From Saccharopolyspora hirsuta (GTDB lineage Bacteria; Actinomycetota; Actinomycetes; Mycobacteriales; Pseudonocardiaceae), in the NCBI RefSeq assembly GCF_008630535.1, contig NZ_VWPH01000014.1, positions 62,001-126,000 of the forward strand: a stretch of DNA of 64,000 bases. Direction: 5' to 3'. The notes under the pieces were generated by a model. That model was not told where the DNA came from. It was given only the letters and a program-made list of their open reading frames with translations, and did no database searches. Positions 42,949 to 54,322 of the stretch are shown piece by piece. The translations under genes were made by a program, and so were the position numbers. Every line of letters begins with the position of its first letter. Within the stretch, counting starts at the first letter, position 1.

Positions 42949-43676
42949 CCGCGAACCTGATCGAGGTCCTCGACCGCTTCGACGAGCGCCCCGAAGCTGC
43001 TCGGCTGCGCGAGCGCTCGTACCAGCTGCTGCCCACCGCCGGGCTCGTCGCCGACGTCGGCTGCGGCGCCGGGAGGGCTGTTGCTGAGCTGCGCAAACGC
43101 GGTTCCTCAGTGATCGGGCTGGACCCCGACGAGGAGATAGTCGCGGTGGCGCGCGCCCGGTTCCCGGAGGCCGAGTTCCGGGTCGCCGACGCCGCTGCGC
43201 TGCCCTTCGCCGACGGCGAGCTGGCCGGTTACCGGGCCGACAAGGTCTTCCACGCCATCGCCGACCCGGCCGCCGCGCTGGCCGAGGCCAGGCGCGCGCT
43301 GGCGCCGGGCGGGCGCATCGTGCTGCTGGGCCAGGACTGGGAGGGGATCCTGGTCGACTCCGACGACATGGCGACCACCCGCGCCGCGGTGCAGGCCCGG
43401 CTCGCCACCGTCGCCCAGCCGCACGCCGCGCGCCGCTACCGAAACCTGTTGCTGGACCACGGTTTCCACGACGTCATCGCGGAGGTCCACACCGGTCTGC
43501 TCACCGGCCCGTCCGTCCTGCCGGTGTTCCTCGGGCTGGCCGGGGCCGCCCGCGCGACGGGTGCGATCACCGACGCGCAGGCGGACTCCTGGATCGCCGA
43601 GCAGCGCCGCCGGGCCGAAACCGACCGCCTCAGCTGCGCGATCCCGATCTTCCTGGCCGCGGCGACCAACCCCTGA
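42942..43676 (+). CDS. Class I SAM-dependent methyltransferase
   Basis: 244-residue methyltransferase with motif I VADVGCGAGRAVAEL, the acidic end of strand 2 (VIGLDPDEE), and RVADAAALPFADG before the post-motif region. It belongs to the UbiE/Methyltransf_11 group; the substrate is unknown. The ATG at 42942 has no ribosome site, consistent with a transcript starting at the ATG. It is divergent from the MerR gene and is followed by a strong terminator facing valS. Confidence 0.93.
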   Translation: MSTANLIEVLDRFDERPEAARLRERSYQLLPTAGLVADVGCGAGRAVAELRKRGSSVIGLDPDEEIVAVARARFPEAEFRVADAAALPFADGELAGYRADKVFHAIADPAAALAEARRALAPGGRIVLLGQDWEGILVDSDDMATTRAAVQARLATVAQPHAARRYRNLLLDHGFHDVIAEVHTGLLTGPSVLPVFLGLAGAARATGAITDAQADSWIAEQRRRAETDRLSCAIPIFLAAATNP

Positions 43677-43682
43677 ACGCGG

Positions 43683-43719
43683 CGAAGGGCACCTCCGACC
43701 GAGCCGGAGGTGCCCTTCG
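43683..43719. terminator. Bidirectional terminator, methyltransferase and valS
   Basis: A perfect 15-bp stem (CGAAGGGCACCTCCG at 43683-43697, complement at 43705-43719) with a 7-nt loop lies in the 52-nt gap between two converging stops. Its arms closely resemble those of the hairpin at 30161, a recurrent terminator type here. Confidence 0.85.
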
Positions 43720-43728
43720 GGCCGGAGA

Positions 43729-46362
43729 TCAGCCCTGCGGGAGGGCTTCCAGGCGGGCCTTGATGCGCTCGATCTCGGACTGCGCCGTCTCGCGGCGGGC
43801 CTTGATCTTGTCCACCACCTCGGCCGGGGCCTTGTCCAGGAAGGCCGGGTTGGTCAGCTTCTTGTCGGTGCCGGTCAGCTCCTTCTCCGCCGCCGCCAGG
43901 TCCTTCTCCAGGCGCTTGCGCTCGGCGGCGATGTCCACCGCCCCGGAGAGGTCCAGCTCCACCGACACGTTGCCGCCGGTCAGCCCGACCTCGATGGAGG
44001 CGGAGGAGGTGAAGCCGTCGGTCGGCTCGGTGACGCGGGCCAGCGAGCGCACCGCGGGCACGTGGTCGGCCAGCCCGAGCTCGGCGACACCGCCGAGCTT
44101 GGCCGCCACCCGCTGCCCCGGCTTGAGGCCCTGGTCGGACCGGAACCGCCGGATCTCGGTGATCAGCTTCTGCACGGCGGCGATCCGCTCCGCGGCCGCC
44201 TCGTCGGCCACCGCACCGGTCGGCTTCGGCCACTCCGCGACGACCACGGACTCACCGCCGGTCAGCGCCGTCCACAGCGTCTCGGTGATGAACGGGATCG
44301 TCGGGTGCAGCAGGCGCAGCAGCACGTCGAGCACGTACCCGAGGACCTCGCGGGTCCGCTCCGCCCGCTCGCCGTCCGCGTCCAGCTGGACCTTGGACAG
44401 CTCCAGGTACCAGTCGCAGAACTCGTCCCAGGTGAAGTGGTAGAGCGCCTCGGTGGCCTTGGCGAACTGGAAGTCCTCCAGCAGCGCATCCACATCGGAC
44501 ACCAGCTGGTCGGCGCGGTCCAGGATCCACCGGTCGGCGTCGGTGAGCTCGGACCGGTCGGCCAACCGCTCCGGCACCTTCGCGCCGTTCATCATGGCGA
44601 ACTTGGTGGCGTTGAACAGCTTCGTGCAGAAGCTGCGGGACGCCGCCACCCACTCCTCGCTGATCGGCGAGTCGGTGCCCGGGTTCGCGCCGCGGGCCAG
44701 GGTGAACCGCAACGCGTCGGTGCCGTAGGTGTCCATCCACTCCAGCGGGTCCACCGTGTTGCCCGCCGACTTGGACATCTTCTTGCCGTGCGCGTCGCGG
44801 ACCATGCCGTGCAGCACGATCGCCTTGAACGGCTCGACGCCGTCCATCGCGTACAGGCCCATCATCATCATCCGGGCGACCCAGAAGAAGAGGATGTCGT
44901 AGCCGGTGACCAGCACGCTGGTCGGGTAGAACTTGCGCAGGTCCGGGGTGTCGTCCGGCCAGCCCAGCGTGGAGAACGGCCACAGGCCGGAGGAGAACCA
45001 GGTGTCCAGCACGTCCTCGTCCTGGTACCAGCCCTCGCCCGACGGCGGCTCCTCGTCCGGGCCGACGCAGACGACCTCGCCGTTGGGGCCGTACCAGATC
45101 GGGATCCGGTGGCCCCACCACAGCTGCCGCGAGATGGCCCAGTCGTGCAGGTTGTCGACCCAGTCGAAGTACCGCTTGGACATCTCCGGCGGGTGGATGG
45201 CGACCCGGCCGTCGCGGACCGCGTCCCCGGCCGCCTTGGCCAGCGGGCCGACCTTGACGAACCACTGCAGCGACAGCCGCGGCTCGATCGGCTCCTTGGA
45301 CCGCGAGCTGTGCCCGACGCTGTGCCGGTACGGCCGCTTCTCCTCGACGATGCGGCCCTGCTCGCGCAGCGCCTCGCGCACCGCGACCCGCGCTTCGAAG
45401 CGGTCCATGCCGTCGAACTGCGTGCCGGTGTGGGCGATGCGGCCCTGCTCGTCCATGATCGTCAGCATCGGCAGGTCGTGCCGCTTGCCGATCTCGAAGT
45501 CGTTCGGGTCGTGCGCCGGGGTGACCTTGACGGCGCCGGTGCCGAACTCCGGGTCGACGTGCTCGTCGGCGACGACCGGGATCTTGCGACCGGTCAGCGG
45601 CAGCTCGATCTCGGTGCCGACCAGGTGCCGGTAGCGCTCGTCGTCGGGGTGCACCGCGACGGCGGTGTCGCCGAGCATGGTCTCGATCCGGGTGGTGGCC
45701 ACCACGATCGAGCTCTCCCCGTCGCCGTAGCGCATGGAGACCAGCTCGCCGTCGACCTCCTTGTGCTCAACCTCGATGTCGCTGATCGCCGAGCGCATCT
45801 CCGGCGACCAGTTGACCAGCCGCTCGGCCCGGTAGATCAGGCCGTCGTCGTAGAGCTTCTTGAAGATCGTCTGCACCGCGCGGGACAGCCCGGCGTCCAT
45901 GGTGAAGCGCTCGCGGGACCAGTCGACGCCGTCGCCGAGGCGCTTCATCTGGTCCAGGATCGCCCCGCCGTACTGCTCCTTCCACTGCCACACCCGCTCC
46001 ACGAACGCCTCGCGGCCGAGCTCGCGGTGGTCGACGCCCTGATCGCGCAGCTGCCGCTCGACCAGCGCCTGCACCGCGATGCTGGCGTGGTCCATGCCCG
46101 GCAGCCACAGCGTCTCGTAGCCCTGCATCCGGCGGCGCCGGGTGATGATGTCGATCTGGGTGTGCTCGTAGGCGTGCCCGATGTGCAGGTTGCCGGTGAC
46201 GTTCGGCGGCGGGATGACGATCGAGAACGGCGGCTTGTCGCTGTTGACGTCGGCGGTGAAGTACTCGGCTTCTACCCAGCGCCGGTACAGCTCGGCCTCT
46301 ACGTCGGCCGGATTCCAGGTCGACGGAAGTTCACGGTGCTGAGCGGCATGGGTCTGTGTCAC
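43729..46362 (-). CDS. valS: Valyl-tRNA synthetase
   Basis: Charges tRNA-Val. The 877-residue protein is full length: class I HIGH motif in PNVTGNLHIGHA, editing domain, KMSKS in HGKKMSKSAGNTVDP, and the C-terminal coiled coil (AERKRLEKDLAAAEKEL). The GTG at 46362 gives the standard start (MTQTHAAQ...), though the ribosome site is weak. It is divergent from the FdhF gene (125 nt) and upstream of folC. Confidence 0.98.
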   Translation of the reverse strand: MTQTHAAQHRELPSTWNPADVEAELYRRWVEAEYFTADVNSDKPPFSIVIPPPNVTGNLHIGHAYEHTQIDIITRRRRMQGYETLWLPGMDHASIAVQALVERQLRDQGVDHRELGREAFVERVWQWKEQYGGAILDQMKRLGDGVDWSRERFTMDAGLSRAVQTIFKKLYDDGLIYRAERLVNWSPEMRSAISDIEVEHKEVDGELVSMRYGDGESSIVVATTRIETMLGDTAVAVHPDDERYRHLVGTEIELPLTGRKIPVVADEHVDPEFGTGAVKVTPAHDPNDFEIGKRHDLPMLTIMDEQGRIAHTGTQFDGMDRFEARVAVREALREQGRIVEEKRPYRHSVGHSSRSKEPIEPRLSLQWFVKVGPLAKAAGDAVRDGRVAIHPPEMSKRYFDWVDNLHDWAISRQLWWGHRIPIWYGPNGEVVCVGPDEEPPSGEGWYQDEDVLDTWFSSGLWPFSTLGWPDDTPDLRKFYPTSVLVTGYDILFFWVARMMMMGLYAMDGVEPFKAIVLHGMVRDAHGKKMSKSAGNTVDPLEWMDTYGTDALRFTLARGANPGTDSPISEEWVAASRSFCTKLFNATKFAMMNGAKVPERLADRSELTDADRWILDRADQLVSDVDALLEDFQFAKATEALYHFTWDEFCDWYLELSKVQLDADGERAERTREVLGYVLDVLLRLLHPTIPFITETLWTALTGGESVVVAEWPKPTGAVADEAAAERIAAVQKLITEIRRFRSDQGLKPGQRVAAKLGGVAELGLADHVPAVRSLARVTEPTDGFTSSASIEVGLTGGNVSVELDLSGAVDIAAERKRLEKDLAAAEKELTGTDKKLTNPAFLDKAPAEVVDKIKARRETAQSEIERIKARLEALPQG

Positions 46363-46487
46363 GGGGTGAATTCTACGAGTGCCTGTTCAGCGGTTTTTCC
46401 GGGCATCGCCCCCGCCGCGACCAGCGCCGTTGTGACGCTGGACACCCCCGCCGTGCCGCGTCGCGCGCGGTGTCGCAGGCTAGGCGC

Positions 46488-48782
<2,295 letters not shown>

Positions 48783-48793
48783 CGGAACTGCGC

Positions 48794-49227
48794 ATGACCG
48801 GGTACTGGGACGGTGTGCTGGACTGCCGGGGTGATACCGCGGTGGTCCCCGCGCTCCTCGATGCGCTGCGCGACCCGGAGGCCGACGGCACCGCGTTCCA
48901 GCGAGCGCTGAGCGAGCTCGAAGAACGGCTCGTCGTGTGGGAGGGCGGGCAGGCCACGTGCTGCATGCGCCCGGCCACCGCAGCAGCGGTTCCCGCCCTC
49001 GCCAGGCTCGCCCAGGACCGCCGCGCGACGAGCCGCGGGTTCTGCCTCGACCTGCTGCTGCAGATCGCCGAGGCGGTCGGGGAAGGCCCGTCCTGGACGA
49101 TTGGCTGTCCTCGGCGGAATCCGCGCCGAGCACGACCGGCGAAGCGATCCGAACCGCGCTCGACACCCTCCCGGACTGGGTGGACGACGACACCGCCCAG
49201 GCACTGCGCGAACTGATCAGCGGCTGA
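48794..49227 (+). pseudogene. HEAT-like hypothetical protein, frame interrupted
   Basis: Starting at ATG 48794 the frame reads TAVVPALLDALRDPEADG... with helical VPAL-type repeats, and loses register near 49079-49082. A frame shifted by one base continues naturally as PVLDDWLSSAESAP to the stop at 49227. Adding one G to the GGGG run joins both into a single 145-residue protein (EAVGG-RPVLDD). This may be a sequencing error rather than a broken gene. Function unknown. Confidence 0.6.
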
Positions 49228-49750
49228 GACCGCCCCGGACCTGTTCGGCGAAGGTCGGGTGCGGGTTCTCGACGATCACGCACCCTCCGTCGTCGGAGGT
49301 CCGGGCGCGGGTGATGCGCGGCAGCGAGCCCGCGACGAAGGGCGCGACCGAAGCCAGCACGGCGAAGAACCCGCCCAGCAGCAGGACCCCCAGGAACGCG
49401 GCCTGCTCACCGCCGATCAGCCGGATCAGCAGCGCCGCGGCGGTCGACGCCAAGCCACCCCAGAACAACACCTGAGCGAGTCCGAAAAGGACTGACCGCC
49501 GCCGCGCGCAACTGCGGCACAACGGCCAACTGCGCGCCCGCGCGACCTCGACCCGCCGCGCCCGTTCCCCGATCCGGTCGGCCACACCGAGCGGACTGGA
49601 GCTCAACAGCCGGTCGCCGTCCACCCGCACGCGCGACTGCACGGCGAAGTCAACCCGCCGCACCGCAGCCCTCCCATGCGCCGCACAGCACTGCGGAAGC
49701 CCGCCCGACGCCACGAACTCCACCGGGATGCGCACTCCCCCGTTCGCCAC
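49217..49750 (-). CDS. Two-segment membrane protein with cysteine motifs
   Basis: 177-residue protein, not assigned to a family. The N-terminal half has Cys motifs (LPQCCAAHG and WPLCRSCARRR) that could bind zinc, then two hydrophobic helices (about 95-150) and a short cytoplasmic tail. The GTG at 49750 lies 4 nt after GGGAGG. It converges on the frameshifted gene, overlapping by 11 nt. Confidence 0.75.
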   Translation of the reverse strand: MANGGVRIPVEFVASGGLPQCCAAHGRAAVRRVDFAVQSRVRVDGDRLLSSSPLGVADRIGERARRVEVARARSWPLCRSCARRRSVLFGLAQVLFWGGLASTAAALLIRLIGGEQAAFLGVLLLGGFFAVLASVAPFVAGSLPRITRARTSDDGGCVIVENPHPTFAEQVRGGLSR

Positions 49751-49790
49751 GTGACCTCCCGCGCATCCAGCGCCGAACACCCTACCCGTC

Positions 49791-49830
49791 GTGAGCGGCG
49801 ATGGTCGTTCTTGCGGCCATCGCCGCTCAC
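49791..49830 (-). terminator. Hairpin downstream of the SDR-PRISE operon
   Basis: A perfect 14-bp stem (GTGAGCGGCGATGG at 49791-49804, complement at 49817-49830) with a 12-nt loop, 5 nt past the SDR stop on the minus strand. No T-run follows. Confidence 0.65.
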
Positions 49831-49835
49831 GAGCG

Positions 49836-50621
49836 TCAGAGCTCGCGGAGGGCTCCGCCGTCGACCGACCACTCCGCTCCGGTGACCTGGGCGGCCAGCG
49901 GGGACAGCAGGTAGACGATCACCCGGGCCACGTCCTCCGGGGTGCCGAGGCGGCCCGAGGGGAGGCGGCGGACCTCGCGGACGAAGTGGTCGATCGCCTC
50001 GTCCACCGGGCGGTCGTACTGGGCCGCTAGCTGTTCGGCGAAGCCGCCCGGGGCGTCCCAGAGCCAGGTCCTCGTCGGGCCGGGCGCGACGACGTTGGAC
50101 CGCACCCCGCGCGGGCCGAACTCCGCCGCCAGGGACTTCGACACCGCCAGCAGGGCCGTCTTGGACGCCGCGTAGTCGACCAGCGGGAAGTCCGGCAGGC
50201 GGGCCGCCTCGCTGGTCACGTGCACCACGCTGCCAGCACCGGTCTCCAGCAGCGCGGGCAGCGCCGCGCGGGTCGTGCGGACCGCCGAGTGGAAGTTCAG
50301 GTCGAAGGTCCGCTGCCAGTCCTCGTCGGTCACGTCCAGGAACCCCGTGCGGGAGCGCACGCCCCCGACGTTGTTCACCAGGCCGTCCAACCGACCGTGC
50401 CGCTTGAGCGCGGTCGCGACGACGTGCTCCGCGGCGGCCGGGTCGGTGAGGTCGGCCGCGATCCCGCTCACCCCGCTGCCGAGTTCGCAGATCGAGTGCG
50501 GGTTCCGGGCCACGCCGACGACCTTGGCGCCCTCCGCCGCCAGCAGTCGCACCGCCGCCTCGCCGATCCCGGCGGACGCCCCGGTCACCAGGTAGACCTT
50601 GTCGGTCAGCTGCAGATCCAT
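49836..50621 (-). CDS. Short-chain dehydrogenase/reductase
   Basis: 261-residue classical SDR with the cofactor motif VTGASAGIG, NNVGG, the catalytic Ser and YxxxK pair (VDYAASK), and a C-terminal SVDGGALREL. Asp in IAADLTD is typical. The substrate is unknown. It starts 11 nt after the PRISE-type gene stop, with GGAG before ATG 50621, so the two reductases form an operon divergent from a LysR gene. Confidence 0.94.
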   Translation of the reverse strand: MDLQLTDKVYLVTGASAGIGEAAVRLLAAEGAKVVGVARNPHSICELGSGVSGIAADLTDPAAAEHVVATALKRHGRLDGLVNNVGGVRSRTGFLDVTDEDWQRTFDLNFHSAVRTTRAALPALLETGAGSVVHVTSEAARLPDFPLVDYAASKTALLAVSKSLAAEFGPRGVRSNVVAPGPTRTWLWDAPGGFAEQLAAQYDRPVDEAIDHFVREVRRLPSGRLGTPEDVARVIVYLLSPLAAQVTGAEWSVDGGALREL

Positions 50622-50632
50622 CTCGGCTCCTG

Positions 50633-51808
50633 TCAGGGGATGATGCGGCGCTCGCGCAGGTCGTCGAAGATCTCCCGGAACATCGCTTCGGTGTCGACGA
50701 ACTCGTGGAAGCCGAAGCGGCGCGCCTTGGACCCGTCGGCGAACATGTCGTAGTCCCAGGAGAAGACGAAGTCGCCGAACCCCCAGGACGAGACCTCTTG
50801 GTAGGACAGCGGTTCCAGGTCGTGCTCGGCGACGATGCGCTGCCACAGCTCGGCCTTGTCGGCCATCACGTCGGTCAGCGACATCGGCAGCGGGTCGCCC
50901 ACCGGCAGGTCGAAGTGCGCGGCGATCTTCGGCCACATCTCCCGCCAGCGGAACAGATCGCCGTTGTTGATGTTGAACGCCTGGTTCTGCGCCTGCTCGG
51001 CGGTCGCCGCCCAGACCGTCGCCTTCGCCAGCAGGCGCGCGTCGGTCATCTCCAGCAGCGAGTCGTACGCCCCGGGCTTGCCCGGAAAGCGCAGCGGCAG
51101 GCCCAGTTCCTTGCAGATCGCCGCGTAGACCGCGATCACCAGCGCCAGGTTCATCGGGTTGCCGAGCGCGAAACCGGCCACCACCGAGGGGCGCAGCGCG
51201 GTCCACGTCCACGACTTGCCCGGCTGCCGCCGCTCCAGGAAGTCCTGCTGCGCGGCCATGAACTCGGGCGGCATCGGGCGGGCGTCGGTCTCCCGCGCCG
51301 GGGTCTTGAACGGGCCTAGGTGCGCGCCGTAGACCTTGTAGCCCTGCATGAGGCTGATGTGGCGCAGACCGGGCGCGGCGGCCTCGACCGCCTCGACGAC
51401 GTTGGTCAGCATCGCCATGTTCGGCGGCACCAGCTCGGCCCAGGTCGGCCGGTCCTGGTAGGCCGCGTAGAAGAGGTGGGTCACGCCGGTCAGCCCGCTC
51501 AGCTTCCGCCGGGTGTCCTGCGGGTCCAGCAGGTCCACGGCCAGGTACCGGACCCGGTCGGTGTCCTCGCCGCCGCGCCGGGACACCCCGACGACCTCCC
51601 ACTCCGGGAGCGTGACCAGGTGCTCGACCAGGTTGCGCCCGATCACCCCGTTCGCCCCGACGACCAACGCCGTCCCGCCTCTCCGCGATTCGCAGTCGTG
51701 GTTGCGTTCCGGAGCACTCTCGCGTTTCGCGGTTTCTCGTGGCTGAGTTGCGTCACGGTCCCCTGAGGTGCGGTCGGGCTGGACTCGGGTTGATCTGGGG
51801 TGACTCAT
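50633..51808 (-). CDS. PRISE/progesterone 5-beta-reductase-like SDR
   Basis: Atypical SDR of the PRISE type that reduces enone groups. The nucleotide motif is VVGANGVIGRNL, with YAAYQDRPTW and SLMQGYKVYGAHLG further on and a conserved SSWGFGDF block near the end. From ATG 51808 it has 391 residues, but residues 12-42 are read-through of the family-A repeat; the real fold starts at about residue 48. A TTG directly after the repeat end (GAGAGGCGGGACGGCG-TTG) is an alternative start. It is divergent from a LysR gene. Confidence 0.88.
   Translation of the reverse strand: MSHPRSTRVQPDRTSGDRDATQPRETAKRESAPERNHDCESRRGGTALVVGANGVIGRNLVEHLVTLPEWEVVGVSRRGGEDTDRVRYLAVDLLDPQDTRRKLSGLTGVTHLFYAAYQDRPTWAELVPPNMAMLTNVVEAVEAAAPGLRHISLMQGYKVYGAHLGPFKTPARETDARPMPPEFMAAQQDFLERRQPGKSWTWTALRPSVVAGFALGNPMNLALVIAVYAAICKELGLPLRFPGKPGAYDSLLEMTDARLLAKATVWAATAEQAQNQAFNINNGDLFRWREMWPKIAAHFDLPVGDPLPMSLTDVMADKAELWQRIVAEHDLEPLSYQEVSSWGFGDFVFSWDYDMFADGSKARRFGFHEFVDTEAMFREIFDDLRERRIIP
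51677..51774 (-). repeat. Family-A dispersed repeat, copy 3 (98 bp)
   Basis: Ungapped match to the copies at 10721 and 40927. As in those, the minus-strand end GGAGAGGC lies immediately before the conserved part of a gene, here the VVGANG strand of the PRISE reductase, with a TTG 9 nt further. Confidence 0.85.
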
Positions 51809-51841
51809 GGCATCAACTCTCGTGCGCCCCGCTGGATAAGT

Positions 51842-51862
51842 CCAAGGCTTGTTGTTTCTTGG
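51842..51862. promoter_or_regulatory. Possible LysR-type operator
   Basis: The inverted repeat CCAAG-N11-CTTGG lies in the 71-nt gap between the divergent PRISE and LysR genes, a usual place and spacing for a LysR dimer site. It is 17 nt before the LysR ATG, so autoregulation is possible. Confidence 0.5.
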
Positions 51863-51879
51863 AGTGATAACTTCTGCTC

Positions 51880-52797
51880 ATGGCTACGTTGCGGCAGTTC
51901 GAGTACCTGGTGACCGTGGTCGACACCGGGTCGTTCACGCGCGCCGCCGAGCTGCTGCACGTCACCCAGCCCGCGCTGTCGCACCAGGTCCGCGCGCTGG
52001 AGCGGGACGCGGGCGGACCGCTGCTGGAGCGGCTGCCGCGCGCGGTCCGGCTCACGCCGATGGGCCGCGCGATGCTGCCGCACGCGCGAGCCGCGCTCGC
52101 CGACGCGGAGCGGGCGCGGTCGGCCGCCCGGCAAGCGTCCGGGCTGGAGAGCGGCGAGCTGCAGCTCGCCACGGTGTACTCAGCGAGCCTCGGCGTGCTG
52201 CCACCGGTTCTGCGCGCGTGGCGGAAAGACCACGCGGGCGTGCACATCCGGCTCTTCGAGCACCGGCACGGTGACGAGCTCAAGGCGGCGATGGCGGCCG
52301 GGCAGGCGGACATCGCGGTCGGCCCAGCACCGTCCGATTGGGACGGTCCGGTGCACGCGCTGGGCGTGGAGGAGTTCGTCGTGGTGCTGCCGCCGGATGA
52401 CCCGCTGGCCGGTGGCGCGACGAGCGTCGAGCTGGCGATGCTCGCCGACCGCGGCTGGGTGCACTACAGCCCGGAGAACGGCCTCGCCGAGGTGCTCGAC
52501 AGGGCTTGCGCCAGCGCCGGGTTCCAGGCGCGCGCCGCGGTCCGCGCCGAGCAGACGGCCGCGGCGCCGATGCTCGCCGCCGCCGGGCTCGGTCCGGCGC
52601 TGGTCCCGGCGAACATCATCCCGAGGCAGTTCGACGGCGAGCTCCTGCGGCCCGACCCACCGGTCCACCGCACGCTGGCCGCCTACACCCGGCACAGCCC
52701 CGACCCGCTCACCTCGGCGTTCGTCGACACCCTCGCCCGCAAGGCCGCGGTCCTCCCGGACCACGTCCGGCGCCGCCTGGCCGCGATCAGCCGGTGA
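51880..52797 (+). CDS. LysR family transcriptional regulator
   Basis: 305-residue regulator with the N-terminal winged helix (LRQFEYLVTVVDTGSFTRAA, then HVTQPALSHQVRALE) and a periplasmic-binding-like effector domain (about 90-295). It is divergent from the PRISE-SDR operon, the likely target. Its 3' end overlaps the converging 35-residue transporter subunit gene by 11 nt. Confidence 0.95.
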   Translation: MATLRQFEYLVTVVDTGSFTRAAELLHVTQPALSHQVRALERDAGGPLLERLPRAVRLTPMGRAMLPHARAALADAERARSAARQASGLESGELQLATVYSASLGVLPPVLRAWRKDHAGVHIRLFEHRHGDELKAAMAAGQADIAVGPAPSDWDGPVHALGVEEFVVVLPPDDPLAGGATSVELAMLADRGWVHYSPENGLAEVLDRACASAGFQARAAVRAEQTAAAPMLAAAGLGPALVPANIIPRQFDGELLRPDPPVHRTLAAYTRHSPDPLTSAFVDTLARKAAVLPDHVRRRLAAISR

Positions 52798-52894
52798 ACA
52801 GCTGGGAGACCTTCTGGACCAGCTCGTACACGCCGTAGGCGAAGGGCAGGCCCACCCACGCCCAGGACACCACCAGGACGGCTCGGCGGTTCAT
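52787..52894 (-). CDS. MFS transporter small subunit (35 residues)
   Basis: A 35-residue single-span membrane peptide, MNRRAVLVVSWAWVGLPFAY then GVYELVQKVSQLFTG. ATG 52894 overlaps the antiporter stop by 4 nt (ATGA) and has GGAGGAGCG upstream, so translation is coupled. Such tiny partners accompany oxalate/formate-type MFS proteins in several actinobacteria and are likely to bind or stabilise the transporter. The gene is easily missed because of its size. Confidence 0.8.
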   Translation of the reverse strand: MNRRAVLVVSWAWVGLPFAYGVYELVQKVSQLFTG

Positions 52895-54216
52895 CGCTCC
52901 TCCGGTTCGTGGAACTTCGGGTTGACCGGGCGGACCAGCTCGTTGGCCGCGAAGCCGACCACCAGCAGGCCGATCATGATCACCAGCGAGGTGGTGTACA
53001 GGTCCGGGCCGGTGGCACCGGCCGCCTCGCGGGCGTCGGCCACCGCGTTGACGATCAGCGGTCCCAGCACCCCGGCCGCCGACCAGGCGGTGAGCAGCCG
53101 ACCGTGGATCGCACCGACCTGCGCGGTGCCGAACAGGTCCTTCAGGTAGGCCGGGATGGTGGCGAAACCGCCGCCGTAGAAGGACAGGATGAGCATCGCG
53201 CACAGCACGAACACCGGGACGCCGGACGAGCCCGCCAGCAGGATCCCCAGGTACAGCAGCACTCCGCCGCCCAGGTAGACGCGGTAGATGTTCTTGCGCC
53301 CCACCAGGTCCGATGTGGACGACCAGATGAACCGACCGGCCATGTTGGTCAGCGACAGCAGCGCGACGAACCCGGCCGCCGACCCGGCCGCCACCGGCGT
53401 CGAGCTCTGCGCGAAGAACCCGGTGATCATCGGCGCGGCCTTCTCCAGGATGCCGATGCCCGCGGTGACGTTGCAGCACAGGACCACCCACAGCAGCCAG
53501 AACTGCGGGGTGCGCACCGCGTTGCGGGCCGTCACGTTCGCCGTGGTGATCATCGGCCGCGACACCGGTCGGGCCGATCCCGGGTTCCAGCCCGGCGGCG
53601 GCGTCCGGATGAGCACCGCGCCCAGCGACATGAACACCGCGTAGACCAGCCCGTGGACCAGGAACGTCAGCGCGATGCCGGGCCGGTCGCCGCCGAAGGA
53701 GGCCAGCATCTGCGTCGACCACGGGGAGGCGATCAGCGCGCCGCCGCCGAAGCCCATGATGGCGATCCCGGTGGCCATGCCCGGCCGGTCCGGGAACCAC
53801 TTGATCAGCGTCGACACCGGCGAGATGTAGCCGATCCCGAGCCCGATGCCGCCGACGAACCCGTAGCCGAGCACCACCAGCCAGTACTGGCCGAGCGCGA
53901 CGCCCAGCGAGGAGATCAGGAACCCCAGCGAGAAGCAGGTGGTGGCCACCGCCATCGCCCAGCGCGGCCCGCGGCGCTCCACCAGCGTCCCGCCCAGCGC
54001 CGCGGACAGCCCGAGCATCACGATCCCGAGCTGGAACGGCAGCGCGCTGAGCGTTCCGCTCAGGCCGAGCGCGTCCTCCAGCGGCGGTTTGAAGACGCTC
54101 CAGGCGTACACCTGGCCGATGCCCAGGTGCACCGCCAGCGCCGCGGGCGGCACCAGCCAGCGGTTCCAGCCGACGGGCGCGACGACCCGGGTGGGAGAGA
54201 GCAGGTCTGCGACCAT
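52891..54216 (-). CDS. MFS transporter, oxalate/formate antiporter (OFA) family
   Basis: 441-residue transporter with about 12 membrane segments. HLGIGQVYAWSVFKPPLE in segment 1 and GIGLGIGYISPVSTLIKWFPDRPGMATG in the middle are OFA signatures. OxlT exchanges oxalate for formate; other members carry other carboxylates, so the substrate is inferred. The ATG at 54216 follows GGAGG. It is divergent from fdhD and carries a small-subunit gene behind it, which together with fdhF suggests formate traffic. Confidence 0.94.
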   Translation of the reverse strand: MVADLLSPTRVVAPVGWNRWLVPPAALAVHLGIGQVYAWSVFKPPLEDALGLSGTLSALPFQLGIVMLGLSAALGGTLVERRGPRWAMAVATTCFSLGFLISSLGVALGQYWLVVLGYGFVGGIGLGIGYISPVSTLIKWFPDRPGMATGIAIMGFGGGALIASPWSTQMLASFGGDRPGIALTFLVHGLVYAVFMSLGAVLIRTPPPGWNPGSARPVSRPMITTANVTARNAVRTPQFWLLWVVLCCNVTAGIGILEKAAPMITGFFAQSSTPVAAGSAAGFVALLSLTNMAGRFIWSSTSDLVGRKNIYRVYLGGGVLLYLGILLAGSSGVPVFVLCAMLILSFYGGGFATIPAYLKDLFGTAQVGAIHGRLLTAWSAAGVLGPLIVNAVADAREAAGATGPDLYTTSLVIMIGLLVVGFAANELVRPVNPKFHEPEER

Positions 54217-54322
54217 CAGGCCTCCCGGCCACGTGCTGTTGATCAGGCGCGCTGAGCATACTTGTGCGGAGGCGGTCCGACGAGGGTCGTCTTCCGCCGA
54301 GCGAACGCGCCAGGAGGGGCCG

